From positions 310,001 to 374,000 of the forward strand of contig QANY01008725.1 of assembly GCA_003255025.1 (NCBI GenBank): a stretch of 64,000 nucleotides of DNA. The letters are read 5' to 3'. This document shows, in pieces, positions 12,459 to 23,845 of the stretch (position 1 is its first letter; the number at the start of each line of letters is the position of its first letter). This stretch comes from Datisca glomerata. Taxonomy: Eukaryota > Streptophyta > Magnoliopsida > Cucurbitales > Datiscaceae. The translations under genes were made by a program, and so were the position numbers. The notes beneath the pieces were generated by a model, which saw only the letters and a program-made list of their open reading frames with translations, had not been told where the DNA came from and searched no databases.

Positions 12459-13730
12459 CCGTCTCTTAACGATGCATCATGGAACCACATAGCGCTTATC
12501 AAAACCGACTGTGCATTTGAGATTGGTATAGTAATTCTTTAGACACTTAGCTTTTCTACAATTAGACTGATTATTTTGTAATTTGTCATCAGCATCTGCT
12601 ACCTTATTCTTATGATGACGAAGAATGTTAGAGAATTCATTTGGTTTATAATGCTATTCCTCTCTCATTCATTGATATTTTCTGATTAATTAGCATTGAA
12701 TCGGTTTATAATTGGTTGTTTCTTTCTGAGAGATTGAAAGAATACAAATGAAATTTGATGTGTGTGATCAATGAATGATCAAAGCATGGGCAATGGTGTG
12801 TTTTGAGCTATGGATCAAACTGATCATTCTTGTGCTTCTCCTTTGTTATTATTAAATAACAAGAATTGTGAGTTTTATCGATTTATGTCTCTCGAACCTA
12901 TAATTATATGAATACATATCGATTTATATCTCTGGAACCCATAATTATATGAATATGATGATAAGTTTAATAATTCATGGCAATCCATCCTTCAATATTT
13001 TATTAAAGAGTATATTAAGTTTTTACTAGGCTTACTCTTATATGAAATATTGTATACATATTTTAGCAAGTAGAATAAAATTGAAAATATGAAACTTACA
13101 GTAAAAAATATTTTTCAATATTATATCGTAGTTTAATGGGTTACAAAAGTTCTCTATTCAAATCCTTATAAGGTAATAACTTTTATAATACTCCATTACT
13201 TTCTATTAAAATTATTTAATTAAACTAATCATATTAGTTAAATACCACCAAAATAAACTTGACCCTTGTAAAACAGTATAAGATTTACGTTAAATAAATT
13301 AACCCGTCCATTCGAGAACACCTATTCTTGAACTAATAATGAAACATTTTAAAATTTATCTAAGTTAGAAGCAATTATTTATATTAAAAATGTAGAGTTG
13401 GTGAGAAAATCAAAGCCAAAGTTCTTTTTTATAAAAATAAAAATTTCTCCACCATCTTGCGCACACCGTCTACACAAAACCACACTTCCCCTCTAACAAA
13501 TCACACATCACTTCATCAACATCCAAATCCTCCTTTTTTCCTTGTCCTTTTACCTAATTAATATCACACCACCTTTACAATTAAACTAATATTCATTTGT
13601 ACAACCAATATTTTATTCTCTATTCCTTTGATTCCTTCTTTTTATTTATCAATTTTCAATCTATTATATTCCTAGCACTGCAGCTACTGCTGAGAAATAA
13701 GGCAAAAAACACTTAGTTTGAACAACAATA
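12459..13730. other. Intergenic region between VIN3-like and RbcS genes
   Basis: This holds the 3' UTR of the VIN3-like gene and the promoter of the RbcS gene. I see no canonical G-box (CACGTG) or I-box (GATAAG) close to the RbcS start. A weak TATA-like stretch (CTATTATATT) lies at 13,661-13,670, about 60 bp before the ATG. A 41-bp tandem duplication lies at 12,877-12,955. Confidence 0.45.
12877..12955. repeat. 41-bp tandem duplication
   Basis: Two copies with a 41-bp period, each beginning ATCGATTTAT and ending near ATTATATGAATA, differ at a few positions. It lies in intergenic DNA upstream of the RbcS gene. Confidence 0.85.
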
Positions 13731-14432
13731 ATGTCTTCTGGGATCTTCTCTGCTTCAGTTCCTGGATCTTGTTATGTTGGGTTGAAATTTTCCATCCCTT
13801 CTACTCTTTTTCCTGCCAAGGATTCAATTGGGTGGAATCAGAAGTTTGTTTCCAATGGTTCTAAGACCCATTGTATGAAGGTTTGTGTTTGGTGCATTGT
13901 TTATCTGAGTTTCCTTAGTTAATGTTTTGTCGTTTTGCTGTTTGCTGTTGTTGTGTTTTAAATTGGATATGTTGCAGACATGGAATCCTATTAATAACAA
14001 GAAGTTCGAGACACTTTCTTATCTGCCTCCTCTCTCTGATGAATCCATTGCTAAGGAGATTGATTATATGATCAAGAAGGAATGGATCCCTTGCCTTGAG
14101 TTTGATGAGGTTTGATCCACTCAGATCTTTAGTTGCTATTTCTACTTCAGTTCAGAAAGATGAAATCTTTATTAATATTTGAAAGTGGGTGTTGTGTTTG
14201 GAAGGTGGGGCATGTTCATAGGGAGAATAGCCAGATGCCAGGGTACTATGATGGAAGGTATTGGACACTATGGAAGCTGCCAATGTTTGGATGCAATGAC
14301 CCTTCTCAAGTCCTCAATGAAATTTATGAATGCAAAAAGACATACCCAAATGCTTATATACGTTGTTTGGCTTTTGACAACAAGCATCAGGGTCAATGCA
14401 TGTCTTTTATTATTCAAAAACCCAACAACTGA
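13731..14432 (+). CDS. RbcS: Rubisco small subunit precursor (plastid), 169 aa, 3 exons
   Basis: Exons are 13731-13880, 13978-14109 and 14205-14432 with GT-AG introns, 510 nt in all. The first 48 residues are rich in Ser and basic residues with hardly any acidic ones, as in a chloroplast transit peptide. Processing is expected before Met49 (HC|MK), giving a mature chain of about 121 residues that joins the L8S8 Rubisco holoenzyme in the stroma. Landmarks are [20 protein letters not shown], the near-invariant [17 protein letters not shown] and the end motif [10 protein letters not shown]. Intron positions match those of dicot RbcS genes, the first lying two codons into the mature chain. The sequence is divergent: common forms have RQVQCISFIA where this has HQGQC, and the terminus is short. 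It may be a minor or tissue-specific isoform. No stop or frameshift is seen. Confidence 0.93.
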
Positions 14433-16671
14433 AACATGTTTTGGGTTTTTCTTTTTTCTTGTTTTACCTTTTTAAGAGTTTTCCGAATTACCTATGTTTC
14501 TTGTAATCTGTGGGTTTTCCAAATCAGTCATTGAACTCAATAAGTACTATGTGGTCGAATATTATCAGTGTTACATACTGAGGCTCACTTTGGTGGGATT
14601 TTACTGCTAAAATGTTGAGGTAATTAGCACATAGTTTTCGTCTTTGGTAGTTTTGACCTGGCTTTTGGGGGACATGCTGTCTGTTGTTGGAGTTTAACAA
14701 CAGATATGTCAGACTGAATGATCCTGACCGTGTAAAATTGTCCATAGAAAAAGACAAAAAAAATCAGTTTTTGTGTTTTACTTTTTAATGTGAACCATCA
14801 AAATCTACTTAACGGTTCTGATTAAACTTTATCTCTGCAGTTGTTAGCAGAAAATTCTAATCCGGCTTTTTGTCGCCTCCGTTATTGCCTATATTTTACC
14901 CCGTTGAATATTGATTCTTAGTTATAAATTGTTCCTCAGAGGGTTCAAATTCGATCCTACTTTTGATATGTGCTTCACTAATCTAATTCCTCAGTGATCT
15001 ATTGACATTTTTTAGTAGGTTGTCTCGCCCATAGAACAGCACCACGTACTTCCTAGTATGTCTATAAACCTTACATGATCTTGTAAGGTAATCATTACTA
15101 TAATTACTGACTAATAATATACTACTATTTATATTCAGATATCCAAAACCTTAACCCCGTCTAATTCTGAAGGTGCATTAAGGGATTTCAACAAATACAC
15201 TTTTAAGTAAATTAGTAGGCAATTAATTACCCTAAACTGATAGCACAACAAAGTTATACTTATTAGATTCAAATTCGAGACATGAGAGGAAGTAAATCTC
15301 CAAGCGCCTAGCTGACCTCTTGTGGCTAATAGACGAAATATTATCATTCCAAAACCTCACTCACCACAATGGAATGCAAAAGGCATATTTGTCTTCATAA
15401 CCAGGTTACTCGGTTAACCAACATCATCCGTCTTCATAAGGCTATCATTTGAAAGATTAAAGTCATCTACAAAAGCCTTAACCAAGAAGTTATTTCTTCT
15501 TCAAGAGAGTTGCAACTGGAGCTCTGATAACAAATTGACCAATATTTAACAATACATGTCGAATACAACTACTCAAAATCACCATCTTAAGTTAGCAAAT
15601 GTCATTAAAATGCAGGGTACACAAACTTAGGTTTAAGTCCAGAGGATCCTATGAATGACTGTCAAAGTATCTTCGCTACCATCTGACTCATTGGAAACCC
15701 TTCACACCAGGCCCCTGCTGAGAGCAAGAATGATATTTAGAACCCTGAAAGCAGGTGGACAATATATATGATCAATATCAGCAATTACAGCAATCTGTCC
15801 AATACCCATGACAGTCGAGAGAAGAAACACAATTAATTAGTCAATCTCAGTAAAGTATACAGCGAGAAGCGATACGCCAAGAAACAATACTTTTTCATCA
15901 GCAATTGTACTCATAACACAATAAGATACATCCAACAAGGTTCAAATTGGTTTTCACACTTTAAACTTCCTTGTCTCAAGATATATCCAACAAGGTTCAA
16001 ATTGTAATTCACACTTAAACTTCCTTGTCTATTTTTGTGTGAAACAGCAAGTTTATTGTAGCAAATTCACCACTGATTAAGGGACTTTTGAACCAAAGAG
16101 GAACTGGCCTCTAAAAATCTGCTGCAGCTGTAGCAGGCACAAAATGCATGGTAATGTTCAATAAACGGGTAATTGTACGAAAGCAGATACTCAATCAAGG
16201 AGGTATATTTAAAGCATTAGAAATAGAATTAGCTTGAACCAACTTTTGTCTGAATTCATCAGCAAGTTCTCTAAATCCCAATCACTACAATCCTTCCCAT
16301 TCACCAAGCTTACAGCCCAGCAAGCGTGAAATTCTATCACAACATCCCCCCTACCTGCTCTCCAAGTCCTAAAGCTAGTAAAGATGCCATGGTAGAGTAG
16401 TAACAAATGGTGACATCATTGCCAAGCTAATATCAGCTCTATGTTCCATATACACACTAATTTCAGGGAAGGAGTAGAATAGAGCAATAATTAGGCAATT
16501 CAATAGTTGAATGGCACTTCAAAACAGCCATATGTGTAAACAGCAAAATTAACAAATTCAATGACAATTAGATACTTTGAGCTCAATGAACTCCAATGAC
16601 TGGAAGATAGATATGTGAAAGCAACAGATAACGAAGAATGCAAAATCCTAACCTTGCCAAGCTAAAACATG
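14433..16671. other. Intergenic and 3'-UTR sequence between RbcS and SNRNP27 genes
   Basis: No further coding gene is supported. On the minus strand a good donor (GGCAAG|GTTAGG) lies just past the stop codon of the SNRNP27 gene, so part of 15,600-16,670 may be a 3'-UTR intron and exon of that gene. The open frames at 15,135 and 16,209 (-) show no family features. Confidence 0.4.
15925..16031. repeat. 55-bp tandem duplication
   Basis: Two adjacent copies with a 55-bp period share ATCCAACAAGGTTCAAATTG and TTAAACTTCCTTGTCT. They differ by small substitutions and one-base indels. They lie downstream of the SNRNP27 gene, possibly in its transcribed 3' part. Confidence 0.85.
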
Positions 16672-17319
16672 CTACCGATTCCGTTCGGCCGGCAGCGGCC
16701 GATTAAACCCGCCACGACGGTTCATGTACTGCCTTGGCTGCCTCTTCGTTACCGCTCTGACGCCACTCACATCAGCACCAGGCACAGGCTTACCCTTGGT
16801 TGAGTCAAATCCCGTTGGAATCCCTAATTTCTTCATCATCTCAATCTCATCTTCATCAACCACCGCTTCCTCTCCTTCTGTGCCTTCTCCACCACCAGTA
16901 CCATCCTTCTGTTTATGTTTCTTGTGCTCCTTAGCAATCCCGTCGACAAAATCAGAAACAGCCTTCTGTCTCTCCTTGTCATCGTCGGCTGTAGACTCTT
17001 TACGGTGACGCTTTCGCTGAGCCTCAGGAGAAGGCGTTCGGTGGCGGCGTCGGTGTGACCTATCCTCTGGTGTTCTCGAGCGGGAGCGAGATCGGTATCG
17101 GTCTGGAGAGCGTGTCCGAGAGCGGGCATGACGAGATCTGGTGCGGTCTGGCGTACGTGACCTCTTGATGCGCCCTCTGTCTCTATCGCGGTCACGGTCG
17201 CGTTCACGGTCGTCTCTGTCGCGGTCACGGTCACGGTCGCGGTCATCTCTGTCCCGGCGCCGTTCTCGATCTCGGTCTTTATCTCTGTCGCGGGCCTTGT
17301 CCTGTTCCCGGTCGCCCAT
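16672..17319 (-). CDS. U4/U6.U5 tri-snRNP 27-kDa protein (SNRNP27 family), 215 aa
   Basis: A single uninterrupted frame. I start at the ATG at 17,319 (MGDREQDK). An in-frame upstream Met ten codons earlier lacks family resemblance. Residues 1-100 are RD/RE/RS repeats ([21 protein letters not shown]), typical of SR-rich splicing proteins. The middle is Lys- and acid-rich. The C-terminal 55 residues form the conserved SNRNP27 domain: [20 protein letters not shown], then a [20 protein letters not shown] block. The family sits in the tri-snRNP in the nucleus and helps control activation of the spliceosome at the 5' splice site. Length and domain order agree with plant homologues. The start codon is only about 220 bp from the end of the candidate Helitron, so the promoter is short or has been replaced. 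Confidence 0.92.
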   Translation of the reverse strand: MGDREQDKARDRDKDRDRERRRDRDDRDRDRDRDRDDRERDRDRDRDRGRIKRSRTPDRTRSRHARSRTRSPDRYRSRSRSRTPEDRSHRRRHRTPSPEAQRKRHRKESTADDDKERQKAVSDFVDGIAKEHKKHKQKDGTGGGEGTEGEEAVVDEDEIEMMKKLGIPTGFDSTKGKPVPGADVSGVRAVTKRQPRQYMNRRGGFNRPLPAERNR

Positions 17320-17539
17320 AGTGTGTGAAATTAGGGAGTGCCATTGCAAAGAGAAGTGGGTTTTATGAAGTAGGAAGTGAGAGTAGAGGAATCGGCTCAG
17401 AGGACGATTTTCAACCGCGTTTGTTTGAGCCTATTAGGTTGGTATATCTTCTTTCTTTTGTGTTTTTTTTTTCTTTTCAACAAATTGAATTATGCTTTCA
17501 ATTTAAATTTTATGCTATTACACTTGCATTTTAGCAATA

Positions 17540-17569
17540 TTAGGTAGACGGCATGTGCTTCCCACGTGC
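17540..17569 (-). other. Helitron 3' terminus with hairpin
   Basis: On the plus strand, TTAG at 17,540-17,543 (CTAA on the minus strand, fitting CTRR) is followed by seven bases. Then comes a hairpin with arms GCATGTG (17,551-17,557) and CACGTGC (17,563-17,569) around a 5-base loop. Stem size, spacing and the flanking T fit the known Helitron 3' end. Confidence 0.65.
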
Positions 17570-17677
17570 TCGGTTATAAATTATATATTTCGGTATAATT
17601 TATAATGTATATTTATATAACAAAAGTTGAGATAAATAGAAATAATATAAAATAATTACTGTATTTCATTGACGTAC

Positions 17678-18385
17678 CCTTCATCGACAACTATGACCTC
17701 ACGAATTATAGTATTTCCATTCATGGTAGTGATTGTCTTTGTAGGTAGGACGTTTAATACAACCGCGAGTACGTCTGTAAAATCATATAATACTTTACAT
17801 AATAATAGTGAAAAATACTTTTTTTTTAAATCTGTAACAGAAATGTAACAAAATATGTTAGAAATGATAAATTATAAGTAAATGTTATCCCTTACCAACT
17901 GAATGGATGGAATCTAAATGCGTCGACATATTGCAAAGTGAAACAAACTAATAATCAATCGGTGGTATTTTTTCATTTGATGTTGTTGTTCTAATAACAG
18001 TTCTCGAATTTATAATCCATTGATAATGATTGTCAATAATACGATAATCTGCTCTACAGAACTGAACAATAGCGTTTGATATATAAAATGTATCTCCTAA
18101 AGTCAGAGAAGAATGTAAGATTCGTGTATCACGACCAAATATCGCGACTGAAATTTCTATTCCCTAGTAAAATAAACAATGACATAATTAAAATATGCAT
18201 CTCATAAATATTTTAGTTAATATCATTATAAATATACTTACCTCTTCATCAACTAGTACAAATCTTTGTAATGTCATAGTATTGTTCCACACATTTCTAG
18301 ACAAGTTCTCTACAATAATCACTTTTAATGTCTAGTTTTTCACGTTCGGTGTGATCTCTCTTATCATTCTCGTTGCAGTGTCCAT
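17678..18385 (-). pseudogene. RPA1-like (replication protein A large subunit) gene of the Helitron, broken
   Basis: Three exons can be read on the minus strand: 18385-18242, 18163-17896 and 17774-17678, all with GT-AG junctions that keep the phase. Exon 1 begins MDTATRMIREITPNVKN and ends FVLVDEE. Exon 2 reads ISVAIFGRDTRI and TLGDTFYISNAIVQFCRADY. Exon 3 reads VLAVVLNVLPTKTIT and IIREVIVVDEG. These are the OB-fold (DUF223-type) segments of plant RPA1-like proteins, which bind single-stranded DNA. Breaks are a TAG where a Trp is usual (after VKN) and a TAG in exon 2. The rest of the protein, with more OB-folds and the zinc finger, is missing. The start lies about 115 bp past the end of the helicase gene, in the same orientation, as in other plant Helitrons. 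Confidence 0.8.
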
Positions 18386-18891
18386 AGCTTTCCTGCAATA
18401 CATTTTAAAATTAACATACTCTTAGAACTTATATTGTTTATGTAAGAGAAATTATGTTAAATATAATAAAGATATTATTTATATGGATATTACCTTATGA
18501 TCAAATAGCATTTTCAGCGGTAGGAAAAGCTAAAGATAAAAATTCTTTATATACAACATTCTTTGTGTATGAATAAGTACGAATATCTTTTTCATTGGTT
18601 GGACGAATTAATATCTTCACAAATGATGAATTTCTCACTCTAGATAAAGCAATATATAATTGTTCATGAGAAAAAAATAGATCGAGATAAATATATACCA
18701 ACAGAATCTAACGTTTGACCTTACGCTTTATTTATTGTCATAGCGAAACTTAAACGAATAGGGAATTGTGTTCGTTTAAACGGGAATGAAGACTTCTCAT
18801 CATTAAGAGGTATAAATGGAATTGTAGGTAGAAACACTCAAAGGAAAGCTATTTCAACATCAATTATATTTCGTTTGAATTGTCGACTGTC

Positions 18892-19258
18892 CATTTGTAC
18901 AGAATGGTAAAGGGGTCCCCTGTTTTGGCGTGACTTTCTTCTGGGTTAGGTTAGGAAGACACTATAACTATAGGCGGGACCTGTTGTAGCCTAGCCTAAC
19001 CTACTAATGTATTGTATAGTACGTTACAGTATAATGGGCGAGCGAGTTAGCGAAGACGCTTACGCTAATAGAGAAGAGAGCGTCAGTGCGTAGCCTTCAT
19101 TCTACTACGCTACGCAAAGGTTACAAAGTCACTTAGCTCGACGTTAGGAGAGTCGAGGGGGAACGCCATACCTAGATAGAAGAACCGTTGTTCGCTGACT
19201 TTCTAAGTTCTAACTTTCGCCCCCTTACTGAAAAGGAGCAAAGCCGCTTCGCACCACT
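18892..19258. other. Foreign insertion in the helicase, possibly organelle-derived
   Basis: Helicase coding text is interrupted between NINPSE-VLC (right side) and the FKRNIIDVEIAF block (left side) by about 367 bp of different character. It has clearly higher GC than its surroundings, and no helicase text in any frame. It is rich in short GC-containing words (GGGCGAGCGAGTTAGCGAAG, AAAGCCGCTTCGCACC), a style I associate with plant mitochondrial intergenic DNA. A nuclear copy of mitochondrial DNA would explain it. Another small transposon is possible, but I see no terminal inverted repeats. Confidence 0.5.
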
Positions 19259-21939
19259 GCATAAAACTTCAGATGGATTAATATTTCGAAGTAATATCAC
19301 TGGACAATTTGGTTTTAATAATAATTCATGAGAAGAAAATCTAGTAGGTATCAAAATATTCATAAAATCATTGGGAATTTTATCATTGTCATTATCTAAA
19401 GTTCATCAAAACTATAATATCTAACTATCTCACCAAGAAACATTGTATGAGATTGTAGTTTATCTCGTTAACGTCTTCATTCTTTGGAGTAAGAATACAT
19501 ATATTCATCATTGATATTAAATTATTCGGAAATTCACGTATATCGCAAAAACTGCATCTAATAAATAATTTATCGATTCTGAATCGTTTGTATATGGAAG
19601 AAGCATAGATTTTGACAATTCAATATAATCGCCAATCATAGTTTTCTCATTCCCATCACCTATAAATAATAAATATTGAGCAAATTTAGGATCTAATAAA
19701 GATTTCATATTCGTAGTCAAATGAAACCTTTGGAATTTGGGCCATGAATAGGAACTTACTAAACCGGACTCAATGATTTTCTATCTAGAGCCTTTTGGAA
19801 TCACGGGAAGTACTTGACAAAAATCACCTCCTAACACGATAATTTTTCCACCAAATATTGCACAATTATCATTTAAATCTTGAAGCAATCGATCAAGTGC
19901 TTCAATTTTTTTTTATTTTTTTGACATCAGAGCCACATCCCAAATAATAAATTTAGCAATTTGTAGTAAATGAGCCAGACCAAATTGTTTTATGACAGAG
20001 CAATTGACATTTTGTGTAACGTCTAAAGGTATCTTGAATCTTGAATGAGCGGTACGACCACCGGGTAAAATAAATGCCGCTACTCCAGAAGATGTTGTTG
20101 CAAGCGCAAAAAAACCCTTCGATCTTATTGTTGCAAGAATAGCACGATATAAAAAGGTTTTCCCACTACACCGGGTCCATCGATAAAAAATGCTCCTGAA
20201 GTTCCTTGAAAACTTTCTCTAATATTACATCATACGCACACTTATGTTCAGAATTTAGCTGTTCCGCTACATTTAAGATATTTTTCATCAACAATAATTT
20301 GTAGTTCTTCATCTATTTCTTTGAAGTTATTTTCTTTAACTTCAGAATCTAGATTTTCATCAAATAATCCAAAATCTTTGATTGATTTTCCCATATATTC
20401 GAGGAACATATTTATCTGCTGCAATACTTTAATTCTCACAATATTTGGAGTCAACAACATTCTACAATAATCTTCTGAAAGTAGTTGTTCAAATCTCAAC
20501 CATAAGCGTTTAGGATCAGATGGATTACAATATATTAAAATCATTGTGAAAAGTTATCGAAGAGCATTTGGCATTTGATATTCCGACGCGTCTTCTAAAC
20601 ATTGATCTATACAAAATTCCAAATTTAAGAGACCATTGAGTAACACAGAGTCACGAAATGATGAAGCAACAGTACCATCAACAGTAAGCAGATTGTCAAA
20701 TTTAACAGACCATTGTTATATGATTTAATAACAAACGCAAATAATAACGTTCACCTTCCATTGGATTAACCGTAACTATTCGATCCAATAGAACGACCTT
20801 GTTTTATCGGAGTCCAAATTTTATCTCTTTCATTCCACACAAAATGCTCCAGAAACTCTTTATATAATAACCTTCTAGCATGCTCATTAATATTATTCAT
20901 GTTAAAAAATTCAGTTAACATTGTCCTTGAGCAAAATTCATAATTCAACACATTAATCAAGTCGTCATTGTTCCTAAATGGCATAGGTTGTTTGTACGGC
21001 AAATGTATTTGGAGATTTATAACTGCGGGATTAACTTCATTCAACACGAACAAATATATGCTCCAAATAGCTTCAGGTGGGGAGACCCATCTTGCATTTT
21101 GGAATGAATTAATTTCATCAATATAAGAAGATTCACCTGCGGTCAAGAGACGAAAAACAATTTTTCCACACATAAAAAAATTCTCCATCTCTCCTATCAA
21201 TCCTTTTAATACCTTGATGCCATCCATTTTCTCCAAAAGGAAACAATAATGGATACTGCAGGGGATCATAACATCCAAAGTAATATTGTATCCTATGTTT
21301 TTGCCCAGATTTACCTTGAATAATAATATCACGAGTTGAATTATTATACGTTGTACAATCTTTAGCCCAAATAGCAACAACTTAAGAACTGGAAGAAGCG
21401 CTATATACACGTTGATCCAAATCAACATCACAAATATCATGTGATGTTAAATCAGGGACATCTTTTACGAGTAAAAAAATTTAACGTAAGGATTAAAACG
21501 TAAGATACGTAAGAGTTTATCTAGAATAATGCGAGTTAATTTGCTTGAATTGTATAGACGATTTTCTATTTCATGATCCGTATCATAGAAATAAAGTTGT
21601 AGGTAAGAAGCATGGTCATCAAGTAGCATAATATCATTTATATAGATATAAACCTGCCCTTGAACGCGAAATGTATATATTCAATTGTTCCTCCCTGATA
21701 AGTCCTTATCGTATTTAACTCCAAAGGATGTAAAAGCCATTGTATTGTTATATGTACGTATATATTTTTGGAATTCAACAACCTCATCATTTGTTGAATA
21801 ATATAAAAACTCTACAATTCTTCAGGCATCGAGTTAGAAGCTAGAATGACTTCACCATTGGAGCAACAAAAACTTTTTGACTCATGAGGAAATTTTATAG
21901 CATAACAGAATTCACAAACCGGAATGGAGGAGAGTAATA

Positions 21940-22285
21940 AATGCTCAGAAGGAATATGTTCAGTCATCAAACAATGTTCGCCTAAATTTTTTATTCCATT
22001 ATCATCTACACCACTCATAGATGATAATATCTTCTTTCTAACGTAATACTCTCCATTTCGCTTACGATTACTCTCCTTCTTTTCTTCAGAGAACTATGTG
22101 GGAGAGTAATGAAAACTCAGGGATCTGTTCAATCATTGAACAGTCTTTGCTTGAAGTTCTTTTTCCATTATCATGAACATCATATATACATGATAATGCC
22201 TTCTTTCTAGCGTAATACTCTCTACATTACCTACGACTGTTTTCCTTCTGTTCTTTGGATAATTGTGAATATCTAGTTTGAAGAT
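21940..22285 (-). repeat. About 170-bp tandem repeat in the N-terminal part of Rep/Hel
   Basis: Two diverged copies with a period of about 169 bp both encode a piece of the form (S/E)YYxRKKxLS, a D/N-rich linker and a (M)xEx-IP segment. Landmarks are TTCTTTCTARCGTAATACTC at about 22,032 and 22,201. The duplication lengthens the N-terminus ahead of the Cys-rich region. Confidence 0.65.
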
Positions 22286-23700
22286 GATTGGAGTTTTGTT
22301 GCGAAGACATTTAACCTTAAAACAAAATATGATTTAGTTAGATTCAAAACCACAATAAAAATACAACTATAAACAATATAAACAAGATATATCTTATTTT
22401 TTTTCAAAATTTGTTGAACAAATTACCTAATTATATTTTCAAGAATTTATTTTTTATTATAAATAAAAGAATCATAAAAAGTTTTTATACAAGTATGTTA
22501 ATAGCATTTGTCATTAAAAAACTCACAAATTAATAGCATCAAAATAACTATAGTATTTTCTTGTCAATACATAATTTTTTCCATAAAATATATATTACAT
22601 CACTTTGATAGTACTTATCACTAAAAAACTAACAAAAATTAAATCTTTCACTTGAATCTTTTGTTAGTTTTTTCGTTTTAATTTTTTTGTCTATTTCATG
22701 TTTTGGGTTGAATATATGAACATACAATAGGCAGATTAAATCATTGGGTTGAGCTTATCAAACAGAAGCTTTCTAAATTTTAGAATAATGGTTTGTAGAA
22801 GGAAAAGACATCTAGAGGTGGACATATAAAGGTTTGTACCTGTGAACTGACTGGGCCTTTAAACGTTGGACATCATACTTTGATGAATCTTAAGCAAAGT
22901 TAAAGAGGATGAAAATCTCTTTCGAATGACCAATTCGTCGTACGAAAAGACTTTCATCAGTCACCACATACTGTATTTCAGTATGTTGATAGAATTAGTA
23001 AATATTAGTGTTCCATTATCGCTAATATTTCGTAATGAATCACATCTTTGATCGTGATTCATGTCTAACAGTCACATGAAAAAAGTTACAATGAAAAAAA
23101 TAAATATTTATAAATTGCAATGATAAATTTGAGAATATTAATAAAAATCTAAGAGTAAATAATTTATAATGAAGCTTCGTACTTGAAAAATATAATCTTA
23201 CCGTATCAGTAGCTCTTAAGTAGAGTTGATGCACCAAGGAAATGTAAAGAGAAGAAAGTGCTTATGTTTGACTGCCCAATGAAGAAATATGTCTCTTATT
23301 AATTAGAAATCAATAATTACGTTATTATATGTACATGTATAGAGGAAAAAATATAATATCTCACATTTTTTAATACTGACATGTTTAATCTAGTCATATT
23401 TGTTTGCAGAACATTATGTTATTGCAATTAAGAAAGAGATGAAAATCTACTGGACGATCAACCTCTAAAAGTAGATCTTAATCTCTCTCAAGCCAACAAC
23501 TCTTTCTCTATTTCCAGTGTTGATTTTTTTTCCTCCTATATTTGAATATTTTTTTAACATTCTTATTTCTAAATATCACTTCCTTTTCTCTTCATTATTA
23601 AAAGAAGAGATCCAAAATGGACAATTATTCTCACATACTCCCATATTTATTTTTCGATGATAATTAAACTTAAATTATTATTTGTTTCTTAGATATATTT

Positions 23701-23845
23701 ATTTAAAATCACTTCCTTTATTTTCTTGGTTGCTAACTTCTTTAACAGAGTAAACTTTATAATGTCATTGAGATTTAAAATCACTTCCTTTATTTTCTTG
23801 GTTGCTAACTTCTTTAACAGAGCAAACTTTATATTGTCATTGAGA
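23701..23845. repeat. 72-bp tandem duplication
   Basis: Two nearly identical 72-bp units begin ATTTAAAATCACTTCC at 23,701 and 23,773. They differ at only a few bases, so the duplication is fairly recent. It lies inside the candidate Helitron, in non-coding sequence. Confidence 0.92.

Larger units (their letters stand above)
18501..22310 (-). pseudogene. Helitron Rep/Hel (RepHel) gene, broken, HUH nuclease region deleted
   Basis: The likely start is the ATG at 22,310 (MSSQQNSNHLQTRYSQLSKE). The N-terminal Cys region follows at about 21,830-21,920 (VCEFCYAIKFPHESKSFCCS). Around 21,200-21,350 comes the CYDPLQYPLLFPFGENGWH region, readable only by changing frame. The text then jumps to NARWVSPPEAIWSIYLFV and LLYKEFLEHFVWNERDKIW, so the usual Rep/HUH block of some 300 residues is absent. 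The Pif1-like helicase follows: Walker A-like GPGVVGKT near 20,175, [13 protein letters not shown] near 19,830, LSFAMTINKA with a stop before GQT near 18,725, and YIALSRVRNSSFVKILI near 18,620. Several stops and frameshifts and one foreign insertion break it. An autonomous gene would be about 4-5 kb. It cannot make an active transposase. Confidence 0.88.

Noticed and set aside
17141..17368. Plus-strand reading frame of Arg/Ser repeats
   Set aside because: It is the antisense shadow of the RD/RS repeats of the SNRNP27 gene, whose C-terminal domain proves the minus-strand reading.
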